Shown in pieces: positions 7,702-19,548 of a stretch of DNA of 64,000 nt (position 1 is its first letter; each line of letters opens with the position of its first letter). The stretch lies in contig NZ_JDUI01000010.1 in the NCBI RefSeq assembly GCF_000771405.1, positions 62,001 to 126,000 of the forward strand. Direction: 5' to 3'. Under the pieces are notes generated by a model, which made no database searches, was not told the DNA's origin, and saw only the letters and a list, made by a program, of their open reading frames with translations. Origin of the DNA: Bifidobacterium pullorum DSM 20433 (lineage in GTDB: Bacteria > Actinomycetota > Actinomycetes > Actinomycetales > Bifidobacteriaceae). Both the position numbers and the translations under genes were made by a program.

Positions 7702-9603
7702 ATGACATCGAGATTGCGCAGACCGATGGCGGTGGCCTTGGGGATCGTCGCCGCACTGGCGTTGTGCTTCGGGCCGCCGGCCGCGGCGTACGCCGCTACG
7801 CTAGCCGCCCCGTCGAAAGGCACGTACCTGACGTATCGCTATGGCGGACAGACCTTATATGTAGGGGCGATCGGCACCTCGGAGCAGGGACACGTCTACT
7901 GCATCGAGGCCGGCAAGGCCTCCGACCCCTCATACGAGAGGACGAAGCCCATCCCGGACGGCGACGATTCCCGCCGCATCGCCTGGCTCGCCGAACGATA
8001 CCGGGATTCGCGGGACCCTCAGGTCCATGCCGGCATCGGCGTGCTCGCCCACCAGCATTTCGACCGCAACCCGCAGATGTGGAGCCGGCATTGGTCCGCA
8101 ATCCGACAGCAGCACCCGGATCTGGAGGGCGTGGCCGAACGGTTGTGGAACGAGGCCGGGCAGGGCATGCCGGCGGACGTGCAGGCATCATACGCGTATG
8201 GTGAGGGCCTGCGATCCGGCACCATCGACGTGTCCGTGGCCAACGGATCCGGCGAGCCCGTGGCCGGCGTGCAGTATCGGGTGACGTTGGACGGCCCCGC
8301 CGAGTTCGACGGCGGCGGCCGGAGCATCGAGGGCGTGTCGGTGGAACAGCCGGTGCGCCACGCCTGGCATGCCACCGGCGTCGGGGACGTGACCGTGTCC
8401 ACCGCATACTCCCGTGCCACGCTGCAGCTGCTGGTGAGCAACCAGGACTACGTCCAGCTTGGCGATTCCACGGAGATTACCGGCACCGGCATCCGGTTCG
8501 CCGTGCGCAAGGACTTCACCCCGACCCTGACCACGCAGACGTCCTCCACGATCGTCGATCCGGGCGACCGGATCGTCGACACGGTGACCTCCGGCGTGGC
8601 GGGGGAGCAGGATCATTGGAAACCCGGCCTGACGTTGCAGGCCACCGGCTGGTACTTCGACGGCATCCCGTCCGACAGGCTGGACGACGCCATGGCGCCG
8701 GAATCCGGCGAAAGCGCCAAGGACTTCCTGAAACGTCTGGAAGCCGCCGGATACCAGCCTTCGGCCCACGGTGAGGCGACCTTCGATGCCCCCGGACGGC
8801 AGGTGAACGTGACGGCGCTCGCCGAGGACGGCACGCCCTACGCCGCCCCGGCGGACGGCGGGTTCGGCACCTGGGTGTGGGCGTTCGAACGCAGCCGGCA
8901 AAGCGACGAAGCCCGCGCATACCTGTTGCACGACGTGGTCAGCGGCTTCTTGGACGCCACGGAGACCAACGCGAACAGGGCCCAGCCATCCGTATCGTCA
9001 ACCGTCACCGAACACTCGGCGACGGAAGGCACCGAACTGGACGACACCATCACCGTCACGGGATTCCCCGACGACCACGGATCCTTCGCCGGCAACGACG
9101 TCTACGGCGTCGGCGCGGACACCCCGTATGCCCAGGTGCGCGTCTGGTGGGCGGGCGACGCGGACGATCCCACCAAGGACGACGACTACCGCCCGGACAG
9201 TGCCCGGGAACCCGAGGAGGACGACCACCACCGGCTCATCGGCACCTGGGACTACCCGGCGGCCAATGGCACCATACGAGTCGGCGGCGGCGAGCCCGAC
9301 GCCCACGGCAACCCGGTGCACATCACCGCCGAGACCCACGGATGGTACATATTCGTCTACGAATTCGCCGGAGACGACCGCGTCATGCCCGTAATCAGCG
9401 CCTATGACGATGCCTGGGAGCGCACCCGGGTGGAACGCGTCGACACGCCGACGCCGCAGATCCACGTCGAACAGCCGGCGATCACGCCAACACCGGACCG
9501 ATTGCCCGAAGCGGGCGCCGGCGTGCTGACCGTGGCCGGCATCACGGCTGCCGCGCTCGCGGTCGGGGCATTCATGCTGGTGATGATCCGTCGGCGATCA
9601 TAG
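7702..9603 (+). CDS. Secreted cell-wall-anchored surface protein with LPEAG sorting signal
   Basis: 633 residues. A signal peptide (basic MTSRLRRP, hydrophobic core, cleavage near AAAYAATLA at residues 30-33) is followed by a region with the HVYCIEAGK motif seen in actinobacterial surface proteins, several beta-rich stretches, and a C-terminal LPEAG motif, hydrophobic helix and RRRS tail. That is the architecture of a sortase substrate with a variant LPxTG motif. Start chosen at 7702 because GAAAGGAAG lies 5-10 nt upstream; an in-frame ATG at 7648 has no such site and would spoil the signal peptide. It is divergent from glgE and no sortase gene is adjacent. Ligand unknown; possibly an adhesin or pilin-like subunit. 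Confidence 0.82.
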   Translation: MTSRLRRPMAVALGIVAALALCFGPPAAAYAATLAAPSKGTYLTYRYGGQTLYVGAIGTSEQGHVYCIEAGKASDPSYERTKPIPDGDDSRRIAWLAERYRDSRDPQVHAGIGVLAHQHFDRNPQMWSRHWSAIRQQHPDLEGVAERLWNEAGQGMPADVQASYAYGEGLRSGTIDVSVANGSGEPVAGVQYRVTLDGPAEFDGGGRSIEGVSVEQPVRHAWHATGVGDVTVSTAYSRATLQLLVSNQDYVQLGDSTEITGTGIRFAVRKDFTPTLTTQTSSTIVDPGDRIVDTVTSGVAGEQDHWKPGLTLQATGWYFDGIPSDRLDDAMAPESGESAKDFLKRLEAAGYQPSAHGEATFDAPGRQVNVTALAEDGTPYAAPADGGFGTWVWAFERSRQSDEARAYLLHDVVSGFLDATETNANRAQPSVSSTVTEHSATEGTELDDTITVTGFPDDHGSFAGNDVYGVGADTPYAQVRVWWAGDADDPTKDDDYRPDSAREPEEDDHHRLIGTWDYPAANGTIRVGGGEPDAHGNPVHITAETHGWYIFVYEFAGDDRVMPVISAYDDAWERTRVERVDTPTPQIHVEQPAITPTPDRLPEAGAGVLTVAGITAAALAVGAFMLVMIRRRS

Positions 9604-9622
9604 CCCACGGTTCCGGTCGCGG

Positions 9623-9823
9623 TTGGACGAATACGACAGGATGAACGGGCTCGCGCCCATCCCCCCGTTGGTGTCGGTCACCGAGGCCGCCGCCACGCTC
9701 GGCGTCACCCGCCAGAGGGTCCTGCAGATGATCCATGAGGGTACCGTCAACGGATGGGCGCTGTCCCACGCCGAGATTGACAATCTGGCGGCGAAAAAGT
9801 ACGCTATCAATTCGTCTCATTAG
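9623..9823 (+). CDS. Small helix-turn-helix (excisionase/MerR-like) DNA-binding protein
   Basis: 66 codons from a TTG at 9623, or 60 from the ATG at 9641; neither has a convincing ribosome-binding site. The sequence VSVTEAAATLGVTRQRVLQMIHEG reads like an HTH_17-type winged-helix domain as found in excisionases and small transcription factors. It begins 19 nt after the surface-protein gene and could be co-transcribed. A perfect 17-bp hairpin follows. There is no integrase or phage gene nearby, so a role in excision is not supported. Confidence 0.6.
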   Translation: MDEYDRMNGLAPIPPLVSVTEAAATLGVTRQRVLQMIHEGTVNGWALSHAEIDNLAAKKYAINSSH

Positions 9824-9852
9824 ACTTAATCACCGAACACATAAGGCATTAC

Positions 9853-9894
9853 ACGATAGGGCGCCGCAGTCGATACGCTGCGGCGCCCTATCGT
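9853..9894 (+). terminator. Strong hairpin terminator after the HTH gene
   Basis: A perfect 17-bp stem (arms 9853-9869 and 9878-9894) with an 8-nt loop, and no long U-tract. It probably ends the surface protein-HTH transcript. Confidence 0.7.
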
Positions 9895-9966
9895 ATTGCC
9901 TCCCGCCGCGTTTGCGGACGGTGGATTGTCGGCCCATATTGCACGCAAGTTGTTTTGATACGCGAA

Positions 9967-9997
9967 AGGCCGTCACCTCATGAGGAGATGACGGCCT
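9967..9997 (-). terminator. Terminator of the initiator tRNA
   Basis: On the minus strand a 13-bp stem with one U-G wobble (arms 9985-9997 and 9967-9979) is followed by UUU. It lies 11 nt past the tRNA 3' end. Confidence 0.7.
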
Positions 9998-10007
9998 GCG
10001 ACACCAG

Positions 10008-10081
10008 TAGCGGGGCATGGATTTGAACCATGGACCTCTGGGTTATGAGCCCAGCGAGCTACCGAGCTGCTCCACCCCGCG
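10008..10081 (-). tRNA. Initiator tRNA-fMet (CAU)
   Basis: Reads CGCGGGG at the 5' acceptor strand, D-arm GGAGCAGCTCGGTAGCTC, anticodon arm TGGGCTCATAACCCA and T-loop TTCAAAT. Three consecutive G-C pairs (GGG/CCC) at the base of the anticodon loop and an unpaired position 1-72 (C1 with U72) are initiator hallmarks. The 3' CCA is not encoded. On the minus strand, TTGACT and TATCGT boxes lie upstream. Confidence 0.95.
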
Positions 10082-10108
10082 TCGGCTTGCCTTGCGGCAG
10101 CTCTATCT

Positions 10109-10136
10109 ACGATAGGAGCTGTCTGCGGAAAGTCAA
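10109..10136 (-). promoter_or_regulatory. Promoter of the initiator tRNA
   Basis: On the minus strand, TTGACT (10131-10136), a 16-bp spacer and TATCGT (10109-10114) resemble a vegetative sigma promoter. The predicted start is about 20 nt before the mature tRNA 5' end. Confidence 0.65.
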
Positions 10137-10220
10137 GTCGGCGTGTCGTGTGAGGGCCGTCGTGTGTGGGCTGTCGTACGCGGCAGGACACCTGCCCCGC
10201 CGCGCCGGTCGCCCGTTTGC

Positions 10221-10226
10221 CATAAT
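10221..10226 (+). promoter_or_regulatory. -10 box of a probable leaderless metA promoter
   Basis: CATAAT followed by exactly 7 nt and the ATG at 10234, with no Shine-Dalgarno. The layout nearly copies that of glgE on the other strand (box, GGGAACC or GGGCACT, ATG). Confidence 0.5.
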
Positions 10227-10233
10227 GGGAACC

Positions 10234-11283
10234 ATGCCTATCAAGATTCCCAGCGGCCTGCCGGCCAGAGCCATCCTCGATTCGGAACGCATCTTCGCGT
10301 TGGAGAAGCCCGAGGCGGAGCGTCAGCGCGTCCGTCCGCTCAGGCTGGTGATCCTGAATCTCATGCCCAAGAAGATCGAGACGGAGACCCAGCTGCTGCG
10401 TCTGATCTCCAAGTCGCCGCTGCAGGTGGAGATCGACTTCATGAAGACCTCCACGCATGAGTCCACCCATGTCAGCGCCGACCACTTGGTCAAGTTCTAC
10501 GAAACGCTCGACGCGTTTCGAGACAACTACTACGACGGTTTCGTGGTCACCGGCGCGCCGGTGGAACACATGGACTTCGAACAGGTCGACTACTGGGATG
10601 AGTTCAAGGCGATTCTGGACTGGGCCGGGTCCCACGTATTCTCCACCATGTATCTGTGCTGGGGGGCGATGGCCGCGCTCAATTACCGGTACGGCGTGCG
10701 CAAGCGTGACCTGCCGACCAAGCTGTTCGGCGTGTTCCCGCAGTATCTGCAGGATGAGTACTGTTTCCTGACCAACGGGTTCGACGAAATCGCCCTGCAG
10801 CCCCACTCGCGTCTGGCGGGCGTGGATGAGGGCGACGTGGCCGCCAACCCCGACCTGCAGGTGCTGACCTGGGGGCCCGAATCCGGCCCCGGACTGATCG
10901 CCACGCGCGATTTCTCCGAAGTGTTCGCGCTGGGCCACTGGGAATACGGCAAGACCACGCTCGCCGAGGAGTATGAGCGTGACATGGCCAAGGGGCTGAC
11001 CAACGTGCCGTTCCCGAAGAACTACTTCCCCCATGACGACCCGTCGCTGGAACCGTTGTTCTCCTGGCGCGCCCACGCCAACCTGCTGTGGCGCAACTGG
11101 CTCAATTGGGTATATCAGACCACGCCATACGATGTGACCGAGGTGCCGCGGCTGCGCGCCGAGAAGCGGTTGGGCACCGACCGGTCGATCCGCCATGAGC
11201 CGGGCGCCCCTCGCACCGACGGGTTCCGACCCTTCCTCGACGACGGATACGGGGTGGTGCGGGCGGCGGCGACCACGATGTGA
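10234..11283 (+). CDS. metA: Homoserine O-acyltransferase (MetA family)
   Basis: First committed step of methionine synthesis: acylates homoserine with succinyl- or acetyl-CoA. The 349-residue protein starts MPIKIPSGLPARAILDSERIF and has LRLVILNLMPKKIETETQLLRL, the catalytic Cys in STMYLCWGAMAAL and the catalytic His/Glu region VFALGHWEYGKTTLAEEY. Which acyl-CoA is used cannot be told from motifs alone. Start chosen at 10234 by family alignment; it probably has a leaderless mRNA. hom, which makes the substrate precursor, is about 19 kb away. Confidence 0.94.
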   Translation: MPIKIPSGLPARAILDSERIFALEKPEAERQRVRPLRLVILNLMPKKIETETQLLRLISKSPLQVEIDFMKTSTHESTHVSADHLVKFYETLDAFRDNYYDGFVVTGAPVEHMDFEQVDYWDEFKAILDWAGSHVFSTMYLCWGAMAALNYRYGVRKRDLPTKLFGVFPQYLQDEYCFLTNGFDEIALQPHSRLAGVDEGDVAANPDLQVLTWGPESGPGLIATRDFSEVFALGHWEYGKTTLAEEYERDMAKGLTNVPFPKNYFPHDDPSLEPLFSWRAHANLLWRNWLNWVYQTTPYDVTEVPRLRAEKRLGTDRSIRHEPGAPRTDGFRPFLDDGYGVVRAAATTM

Positions 11284-11378
11284 ACGCCTGGATTGTGAAG
11301 AAAATCGATGCCGTCGGCTGGAGTGTCGCGTTGATGGCAGGAAGTCGGGGCCGGTGGTAGTATGCGTATCCAGCCGTT

Positions 11379-11425
11379 CGGAACCGACTCCGATTCCCCG
11401 TGGGGACTGTCGGAGTCACGTTCCG
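11379..11425. repeat. Long imperfect hairpin between metA and atpB
   Basis: The outer arms CGGAAC/GTTCCG, the inner 8-bp arms 11386-11393/11410-11417 (GACTCCGA/TCGGAGTC) and a C-run/G-run tip form one extended stem of about 47 nt. It could be the metA terminator, although no U-tract follows. The rest of the 233-nt gap shows only the atp promoter. Confidence 0.5.
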
Positions 11426-11480
11426 CAACCGGGATGGACGGAAGTAACCGTAACGTCACATTTCGCCCGTTCTGTTGGGT

Positions 11481-11486
11481 TACACT
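11481..11486 (+). promoter_or_regulatory. Likely -10 box of the atp operon
   Basis: TACACT preceded by TTGGGT, 30 nt before the atpB ATG. It leaves a short leader that contains the AGGAGGCGAG ribosome-binding site. No good -35 hexamer is evident. Confidence 0.4.
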
Positions 11487-11516
11487 GACAGCAGACACGA
11501 AACAGGAGGCGAGAGT

Positions 11517-12637
<1,121 letters not shown>

Positions 12638-12692
12638 TCCGGAGCTGTTCGCTCATCATTGACGGCAGCCCGGTAAACAGAAAGGAGAAGCC

Positions 12693-13223
12693 ATGCCGCT
12701 AGCGGAGGAAGAAGTTTCGGGAATCGCGTTGTTCATTCCCGAGATCTACGACATCGTGTGGTCGCTGGTCGTTCTCATCGTCATCGCCGTGGCGTTCTAT
12801 GTGGTGATCATGCCGAAGTTCCAGGCCGTGTTCGATGAACGCGCCGCCCGGATCGAAGGTGGCATCGCCAAGGCCGAGCAGGCTCAGCGTGAGGCTGAGG
12901 ACACAAAGCGCAAGTATGAGGAGCAGCTGAGCCAGGCGCGCGTCGAAGCGTCCAAGATTCGCGACGACGCCCGTAGCGAGGCCTCCCACATCATCGCCGA
13001 CGCTCGTTCCCGTGCCGAGTCCGAAGCGGAACAGATCACCGCCAACGCGCAGCGAGCCATCGAATCGCAGCAGCAGCAGGCGATGGTCAGCCTTAAGGGC
13101 GAGATCGGCACCCTGGCCACCGCGCTTGCCGGCAAGATCCTTGGCGCCAAGTTGCAGGACAACGCCACCCAGTCCGCGATGATCGACCAGATGATCGCCG
13201 ATCTGGACGATGACAAGCAGTGA
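12693..13223 (+). CDS. atpF: ATP synthase F0 subunit b
   Basis: 176-residue peripheral-stalk subunit: a short N-terminus, one membrane helix (about residues 17-38, IVWSLVVLIVIAVAFYVVIM), then a long charged coiled coil rich in Ala/Glu/Gln/Arg (about 45-140) that contacts delta and F1. AGAAAGGAGAAGCC precedes the ATG. Single-copy b, no b' partner. Confidence 0.95.
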   Translation: MPLAEEEVSGIALFIPEIYDIVWSLVVLIVIAVAFYVVIMPKFQAVFDERAARIEGGIAKAEQAQREAEDTKRKYEEQLSQARVEASKIRDDARSEASHIIADARSRAESEAEQITANAQRAIESQQQQAMVSLKGEIGTLATALAGKILGAKLQDNATQSAMIDQMIADLDDDKQ

Positions 13224-13267
13224 CCGGCGTATCCGACCACGGGAATATGAGGAAAGGGAGGTGACAG

Positions 13268-14101
13268 ATGCGAGGAGAGGCCTCACGTATCGCCGACCGC
13301 GTCTCGCGTGACTCGCTGGCCCCGAAGCTTCGGGCCACGGCTGAGGACGCGTGGCGTATCGGTAACGAGCTGTTCTCGGTCACCAATGTGCTCGATCGCA
13401 ATATCAGGCTCGAACGCGCCCTCACCGACCCATCGCGTCCGGTGGAGGACAAGGTCGCGCTGCTGAACAAGCTGGTCGGCGACCAGGCCCACGAGATGAC
13501 GATGGAGATCCTCACCGATCTGGTCGGTCGCCGGTGGAGCCGCGTCTCGGACATCGCGAACGCCGTCGAGGATTTCGGCGTGGACGGCATGATGTACTAT
13601 GCCGACGCCACCGACGCCACGCTGCAGGTCTCGATCGAGCTGGCCGAGCTGCATTCGGCCTTGCTCAACCTGCCGGTGATCCGCTCCGGCCTGAGCAGCG
13701 ACCGCGCCCCCGCCGAGGCCCGCATCAAGCTGCTGTACGCGCTGGTCGGGAACAAGGACCTCAACAAGGTCACCATGCGTCTGGCGGAGCACGCCGCATG
13801 CAATCCGCGCAACCGCAGGTACCTGTCCACGATTCACTGGCTGATCAACAAGTTCTCCCGTCATATGGGCGAGTCGATGGTCACCGTGACCACCGCCGCG
13901 CCGCTGAAGCAGGAGCAGGTCGACAAGTTGATCGCCGTGTATTCGAAGAAGCTCGGACGTCCGGTGCACATCAATTCGAACGTCGACCCCACGGTGATCG
14001 GCGGCATGCGCATCGAAATCGGCGACGAGGTGACCGACAACACCGTGGTGGCCCAGCTGCAGCAGCTGCAGCGCCGCGTGACCAACGGGATGCGGACCTG
14101 A
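13268..14101 (+). CDS. atpH: ATP synthase F1 subunit delta
   Basis: 277-residue stalk subunit linking b to the top of F1. The C-terminal part VTVTTAAPLKQEQVDKLIAVYSKKLGRPVHINSNVDPTVIGGMRIEIGDEV is the conserved OSCP/delta signature. It is about 100 residues longer than the E. coli delta, as is usual in Actinobacteria that carry an extended N-terminal portion. GGGAGGTGACAG precedes the ATG. The lengths and operon position support the call. Confidence 0.93.
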   Translation: MRGEASRIADRVSRDSLAPKLRATAEDAWRIGNELFSVTNVLDRNIRLERALTDPSRPVEDKVALLNKLVGDQAHEMTMEILTDLVGRRWSRVSDIANAVEDFGVDGMMYYADATDATLQVSIELAELHSALLNLPVIRSGLSSDRAPAEARIKLLYALVGNKDLNKVTMRLAEHAACNPRNRRYLSTIHWLINKFSRHMGESMVTVTTAAPLKQEQVDKLIAVYSKKLGRPVHINSNVDPTVIGGMRIEIGDEVTDNTVVAQLQQLQRRVTNGMRT

Positions 14102-14145
14102 GAGACGTACCAGACAACATAACAAAGAACCAATAAGGAGTGATC

Positions 14146-15822
<1,677 letters not shown>

Positions 15823-15824
15823 GC

Positions 15825-16745
15825 ATGGGATCGCAGCTCGCATTCAAGTCAAGGATCGCCTCCACCGCGTCGCTTGAGAAGATCTTCAACGCGCAGGAGA
15901 TGATCGCGTCTTCGCACATCGCCAAGGCCCGTCAGGTCGCGATGGACGCGAAGCCGTATGCTGATGCGATCTTCGATGCCGTCCAGGCGGTGGTGGCCCA
16001 CGGCCATATCTCGCACCCGATCGTGCGCAAGGAGGAGAACAACCCCAAGGTTGCGGTCCTCGCGCTCACCTCGGACCGAGGCATGGCCGGCCCCTATACC
16101 TCGTCGATCATCCGCGAGACGGAGTCGTTGCTCGGCCGCCTCGACGCGGCTGGCAAGGAGCCGGAACTCTACGTGTACGGTCGTCGCGGCGTGACGTACT
16201 ACAAGTACCGCAACCGCGACATCGTGCGGACGTGGGAGGGTGACACCGACAAGCCCGGCGTCGAGGTCGCCGACTCGATCTCCAACGCGCTGATGGACGC
16301 CTACATGCGTCCGGCGGCGGAGGGCGGCGTCTCGGAGCTGTACATCGTCTACACCGAGTTCATCAACATGGTGGTGCAGAAGGTGCGCGTGCTGCGCATG
16401 CTGCCGGTGGAGCTCATCGAGGCCGAGACCACGCTGGGCGACGACCCGGATCTGGCCGCGGTCGAAGGGGTCTCCCCGCTGTACATCTTCGAGCCCAGCA
16501 TCGAGGAAGTGCTTGACGTGGTGCTGCCGAAGTACATCCGCTCGCGCATCCACGAGTGCCTGCTCGAGGCCGCGGCCTCGGAGACGGCCAGTCGACAGAA
16601 CGCCATGCACACCGCCACGGACAACGCGCGGAAGCTGATCGACGACCTGACCCGCAAGCTCAACGCCTCGCGCCAGGCCTCGATCACCCAGGAACTCACC
16701 GAAATCATCGGCAGCGCCGACGCGCTGAACACAAAGGAAGAGTAG
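15825..16745 (+). CDS. atpG: ATP synthase F1 subunit gamma
   Basis: 306-residue central-shaft subunit. The N-terminal helix MGSQLAFKSRIASTASLEKIFNAQEMIA and the C-terminal helix SETASRQNAMHTATDNARKLIDDLTRKLNASRQASITQELTEI form the rotor coiled coil. The ATG is 2 nt after the atpA stop, so translation is likely coupled. Confidence 0.96.
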   Translation: MGSQLAFKSRIASTASLEKIFNAQEMIASSHIAKARQVAMDAKPYADAIFDAVQAVVAHGHISHPIVRKEENNPKVAVLALTSDRGMAGPYTSSIIRETESLLGRLDAAGKEPELYVYGRRGVTYYKYRNRDIVRTWEGDTDKPGVEVADSISNALMDAYMRPAAEGGVSELYIVYTEFINMVVQKVRVLRMLPVELIEAETTLGDDPDLAAVEGVSPLYIFEPSIEEVLDVVLPKYIRSRIHECLLEAAASETASRQNAMHTATDNARKLIDDLTRKLNASRQASITQELTEIIGSADALNTKEE

Positions 16746-18238
<1,493 letters not shown>

Positions 18239-18239
<1 letters not shown>

Positions 18240-18535
18240 TGGCTGGTTCGACTATGCAGGTGAACATCGTCGCCGCCGACCATCCGGTATGGGCGGGGCA
18301 GGCGAAGTCCGTTGTCATCCCCGCGTATGAGGGTGCGATGGGCATCCTGCCGAACCATCAGCCGGTGCTGACGCTGTTCCAGGAAGGCGTGGTGACGGTC
18401 ATCGACACCAACGACGAGAAGCACGAGTTCGAAGTCACCGACGGGTTCATCTCGTTCGACTCGAACAAGCTCACCGTCGCCGTGGAACGCGGTCGCGACG
18501 TCGTCCGTCGCACCACGGACACGGTCGCGGAGTAA
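18239..18535 (+). CDS. atpC: ATP synthase F1 subunit epsilon, short form
   Basis: 98 residues that cover only the N-terminal beta-sandwich (VNIVAADHPVWAGQAKSVVIPAYEGAMGILPNHQPVLTLFQEGVV, then VTDGFISFDSNKLTVAVE). The two C-terminal helices present in most bacterial epsilon subunits of 120-140 residues are missing: only about 14 residues follow the sandwich. These helices normally inhibit ATP hydrolysis. The start overlaps the atpD stop. A proper terminator follows, so the short form is the real end of the gene, not an assembly cut. Confidence 0.92.
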
Positions 18536-18556
18536 CCTTCCCGCCGTTTTGCACTC

Positions 18557-18585
18557 ACCCTCCCGCCCTCCGCGGGAGGGTTTTT
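18557..18585 (+). terminator. Rho-independent terminator of the atp operon
   Basis: A 10-bp stem (18557-18566 with 18572-18581), 5-nt loop and TTTTT. Confidence 0.9.
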
Positions 18586-18613
18586 CCATTCCTCCCCGCC
18601 CCCGTCCTCGTTT

Positions 18614-18711
18614 CCGGACTCTGATCTATTCACCATAAGGTCAGAATCTCGAAACGTTGGAATATCAACGGTTTTGGAGATAGATCAGGGTCACGATGTG
18701 TCAGAGTCCGG
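18614..18711. repeat. Dispersed ~98-bp inverted-repeat element, copy 1
   Basis: Bounded by perfect 11-bp inverted ends CCGGACTCTGA and TCAGAGTCCGG. It contains the internal near-palindrome AACGTTGGAATATCAACG and the block ATAGATCAGGGTCACGATG, both shared with the element at 39268-39361. It sits between the atp terminator and nucS. It encodes nothing plausible. Confidence 0.75.
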
Positions 18712-18733
18712 GAGAGGGGACCGGGGAATGGGG

Positions 18734-18739
18734 TATCGT
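18734..18739 (+). promoter_or_regulatory. -10 box of a probable leaderless nucS promoter
   Basis: TATCGT, 8 nt before the GTG start at 18748, with no Shine-Dalgarno. Confidence 0.45.
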
Positions 18740-18747
18740 GGTGGCTT

Positions 18748-19452
18748 GTGCGAATCATAGTTGCCGATTGTTCCGCCGAGTATTCCGGCCGTCTGAACGC
18801 GTCCCTGCCCCCCGCCAAACGCGTGCTGCTCATCAAGGCCGACAACAGCCTGCTGATTTTCTCCGAGTTGGGCTCGTACAAGCCGCTGAACTGGATGACC
18901 GCCCCGTGCACGATCAAGGAGATCGAGCCCGCCGGCGCGGACGACGACGTGGACACCGCGGTGCCGCAGAAGGTGCTGCGCGTCGCCGCAGACAAATCCA
19001 GCGACGTCCTCGAGGTCACGCTGCAGCACATCTACAGCGACGAATCCTATGACCTGGGCGAGGATCCGGGCCTGGTCAAGGACGGCGTCGAGGACCACCT
19101 CCAGCGCTATCTGGCCGAGCAGATCGAACGCATCGGCGAAGGCGCCACGCTGGTGCGGCGCGAATACCCCACCGCCATCGGCCCGGTGGACATCATGGCG
19201 GTGGACGCCTCCGGCCAGCACGTGGCCATCGAGATTAAACGGCACGGCGGCATCGACGGCGTGGAACAGCTGACCCGGTACTGCGAGCTGCTCAACCGCG
19301 ATCCGCTGCTGGCCCCGGTGCGCGGCATTTTCGCCGCGCAGACCATCACGCCGCAGGCGCGTGTGCTGGCGCAGGACCGCGGCTTCGAATGCCTGATTCT
19401 GGACTATGACGAGATGAAGGGCGTGGAATCGGACGAGATCCGGCTGTTCTGA
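18748..19452 (+). CDS. nucS: Mismatch-specific endonuclease NucS/EndoMS
   Basis: 234-residue enzyme of the non-canonical mismatch repair found in Actinobacteria that lack MutS/MutL; it makes double-strand cuts at mismatches. The C-terminal RecB-like nuclease fold shows REYPTAIGPVDIMAVD, the catalytic E-x-K in HVAIEIKRHG, and GVEQLTRYCELLNRD. The last residues, DEIRLF, are a possible beta-clamp-binding tail. It starts at GTG. A nested inverted repeat that can act as terminator follows 9 nt after the stop. Confidence 0.93.
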   Translation: MRIIVADCSAEYSGRLNASLPPAKRVLLIKADNSLLIFSELGSYKPLNWMTAPCTIKEIEPAGADDDVDTAVPQKVLRVAADKSSDVLEVTLQHIYSDESYDLGEDPGLVKDGVEDHLQRYLAEQIERIGEGATLVRREYPTAIGPVDIMAVDASGQHVAIEIKRHGGIDGVEQLTRYCELLNRDPLLAPVRGIFAAQTITPQARVLAQDRGFECLILDYDEMKGVESDEIRLF

Positions 19453-19460
19453 TGCTGGGC

Positions 19461-19546
19461 GAGGTTCGCACTACCTCGAGGTTCAACACAAAGGCCCGCG
19501 GAATTCCGCGGGCCTTGATCTACAACCTTGAGGTAGTGCGAACCCA
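19461..19546. repeat. Inverted-repeat hairpin element with GGTTCGCACTACCTC ends, copy 1
   Basis: Outer 21-bp arms (19463-19483 and 19524-19544, one mismatch) enclose a perfect 26-nt palindrome at 19491-19516 that includes GAATTC. It lies between convergent nucS and the FKBP gene and probably terminates both. The outer arms recur at 45699-45785 around a different core. Confidence 0.8.
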
Positions 19547-19548
19547 GG

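Noticed and set aside
9623..9823. Prophage or integrative element near the excisionase-like HTH gene
   Set aside because: No integrase, attachment-site repeat or phage gene was found around it; the adjacent initiator tRNA gene shows no 3' end duplication in the window.
10082..10233. SAM-type riboswitch upstream of metA
   Set aside because: The gap holds the tRNA promoter on the other strand and a -10 box 7 nt before the metA ATG; there is no room for a leader and no riboswitch-like helices were seen.
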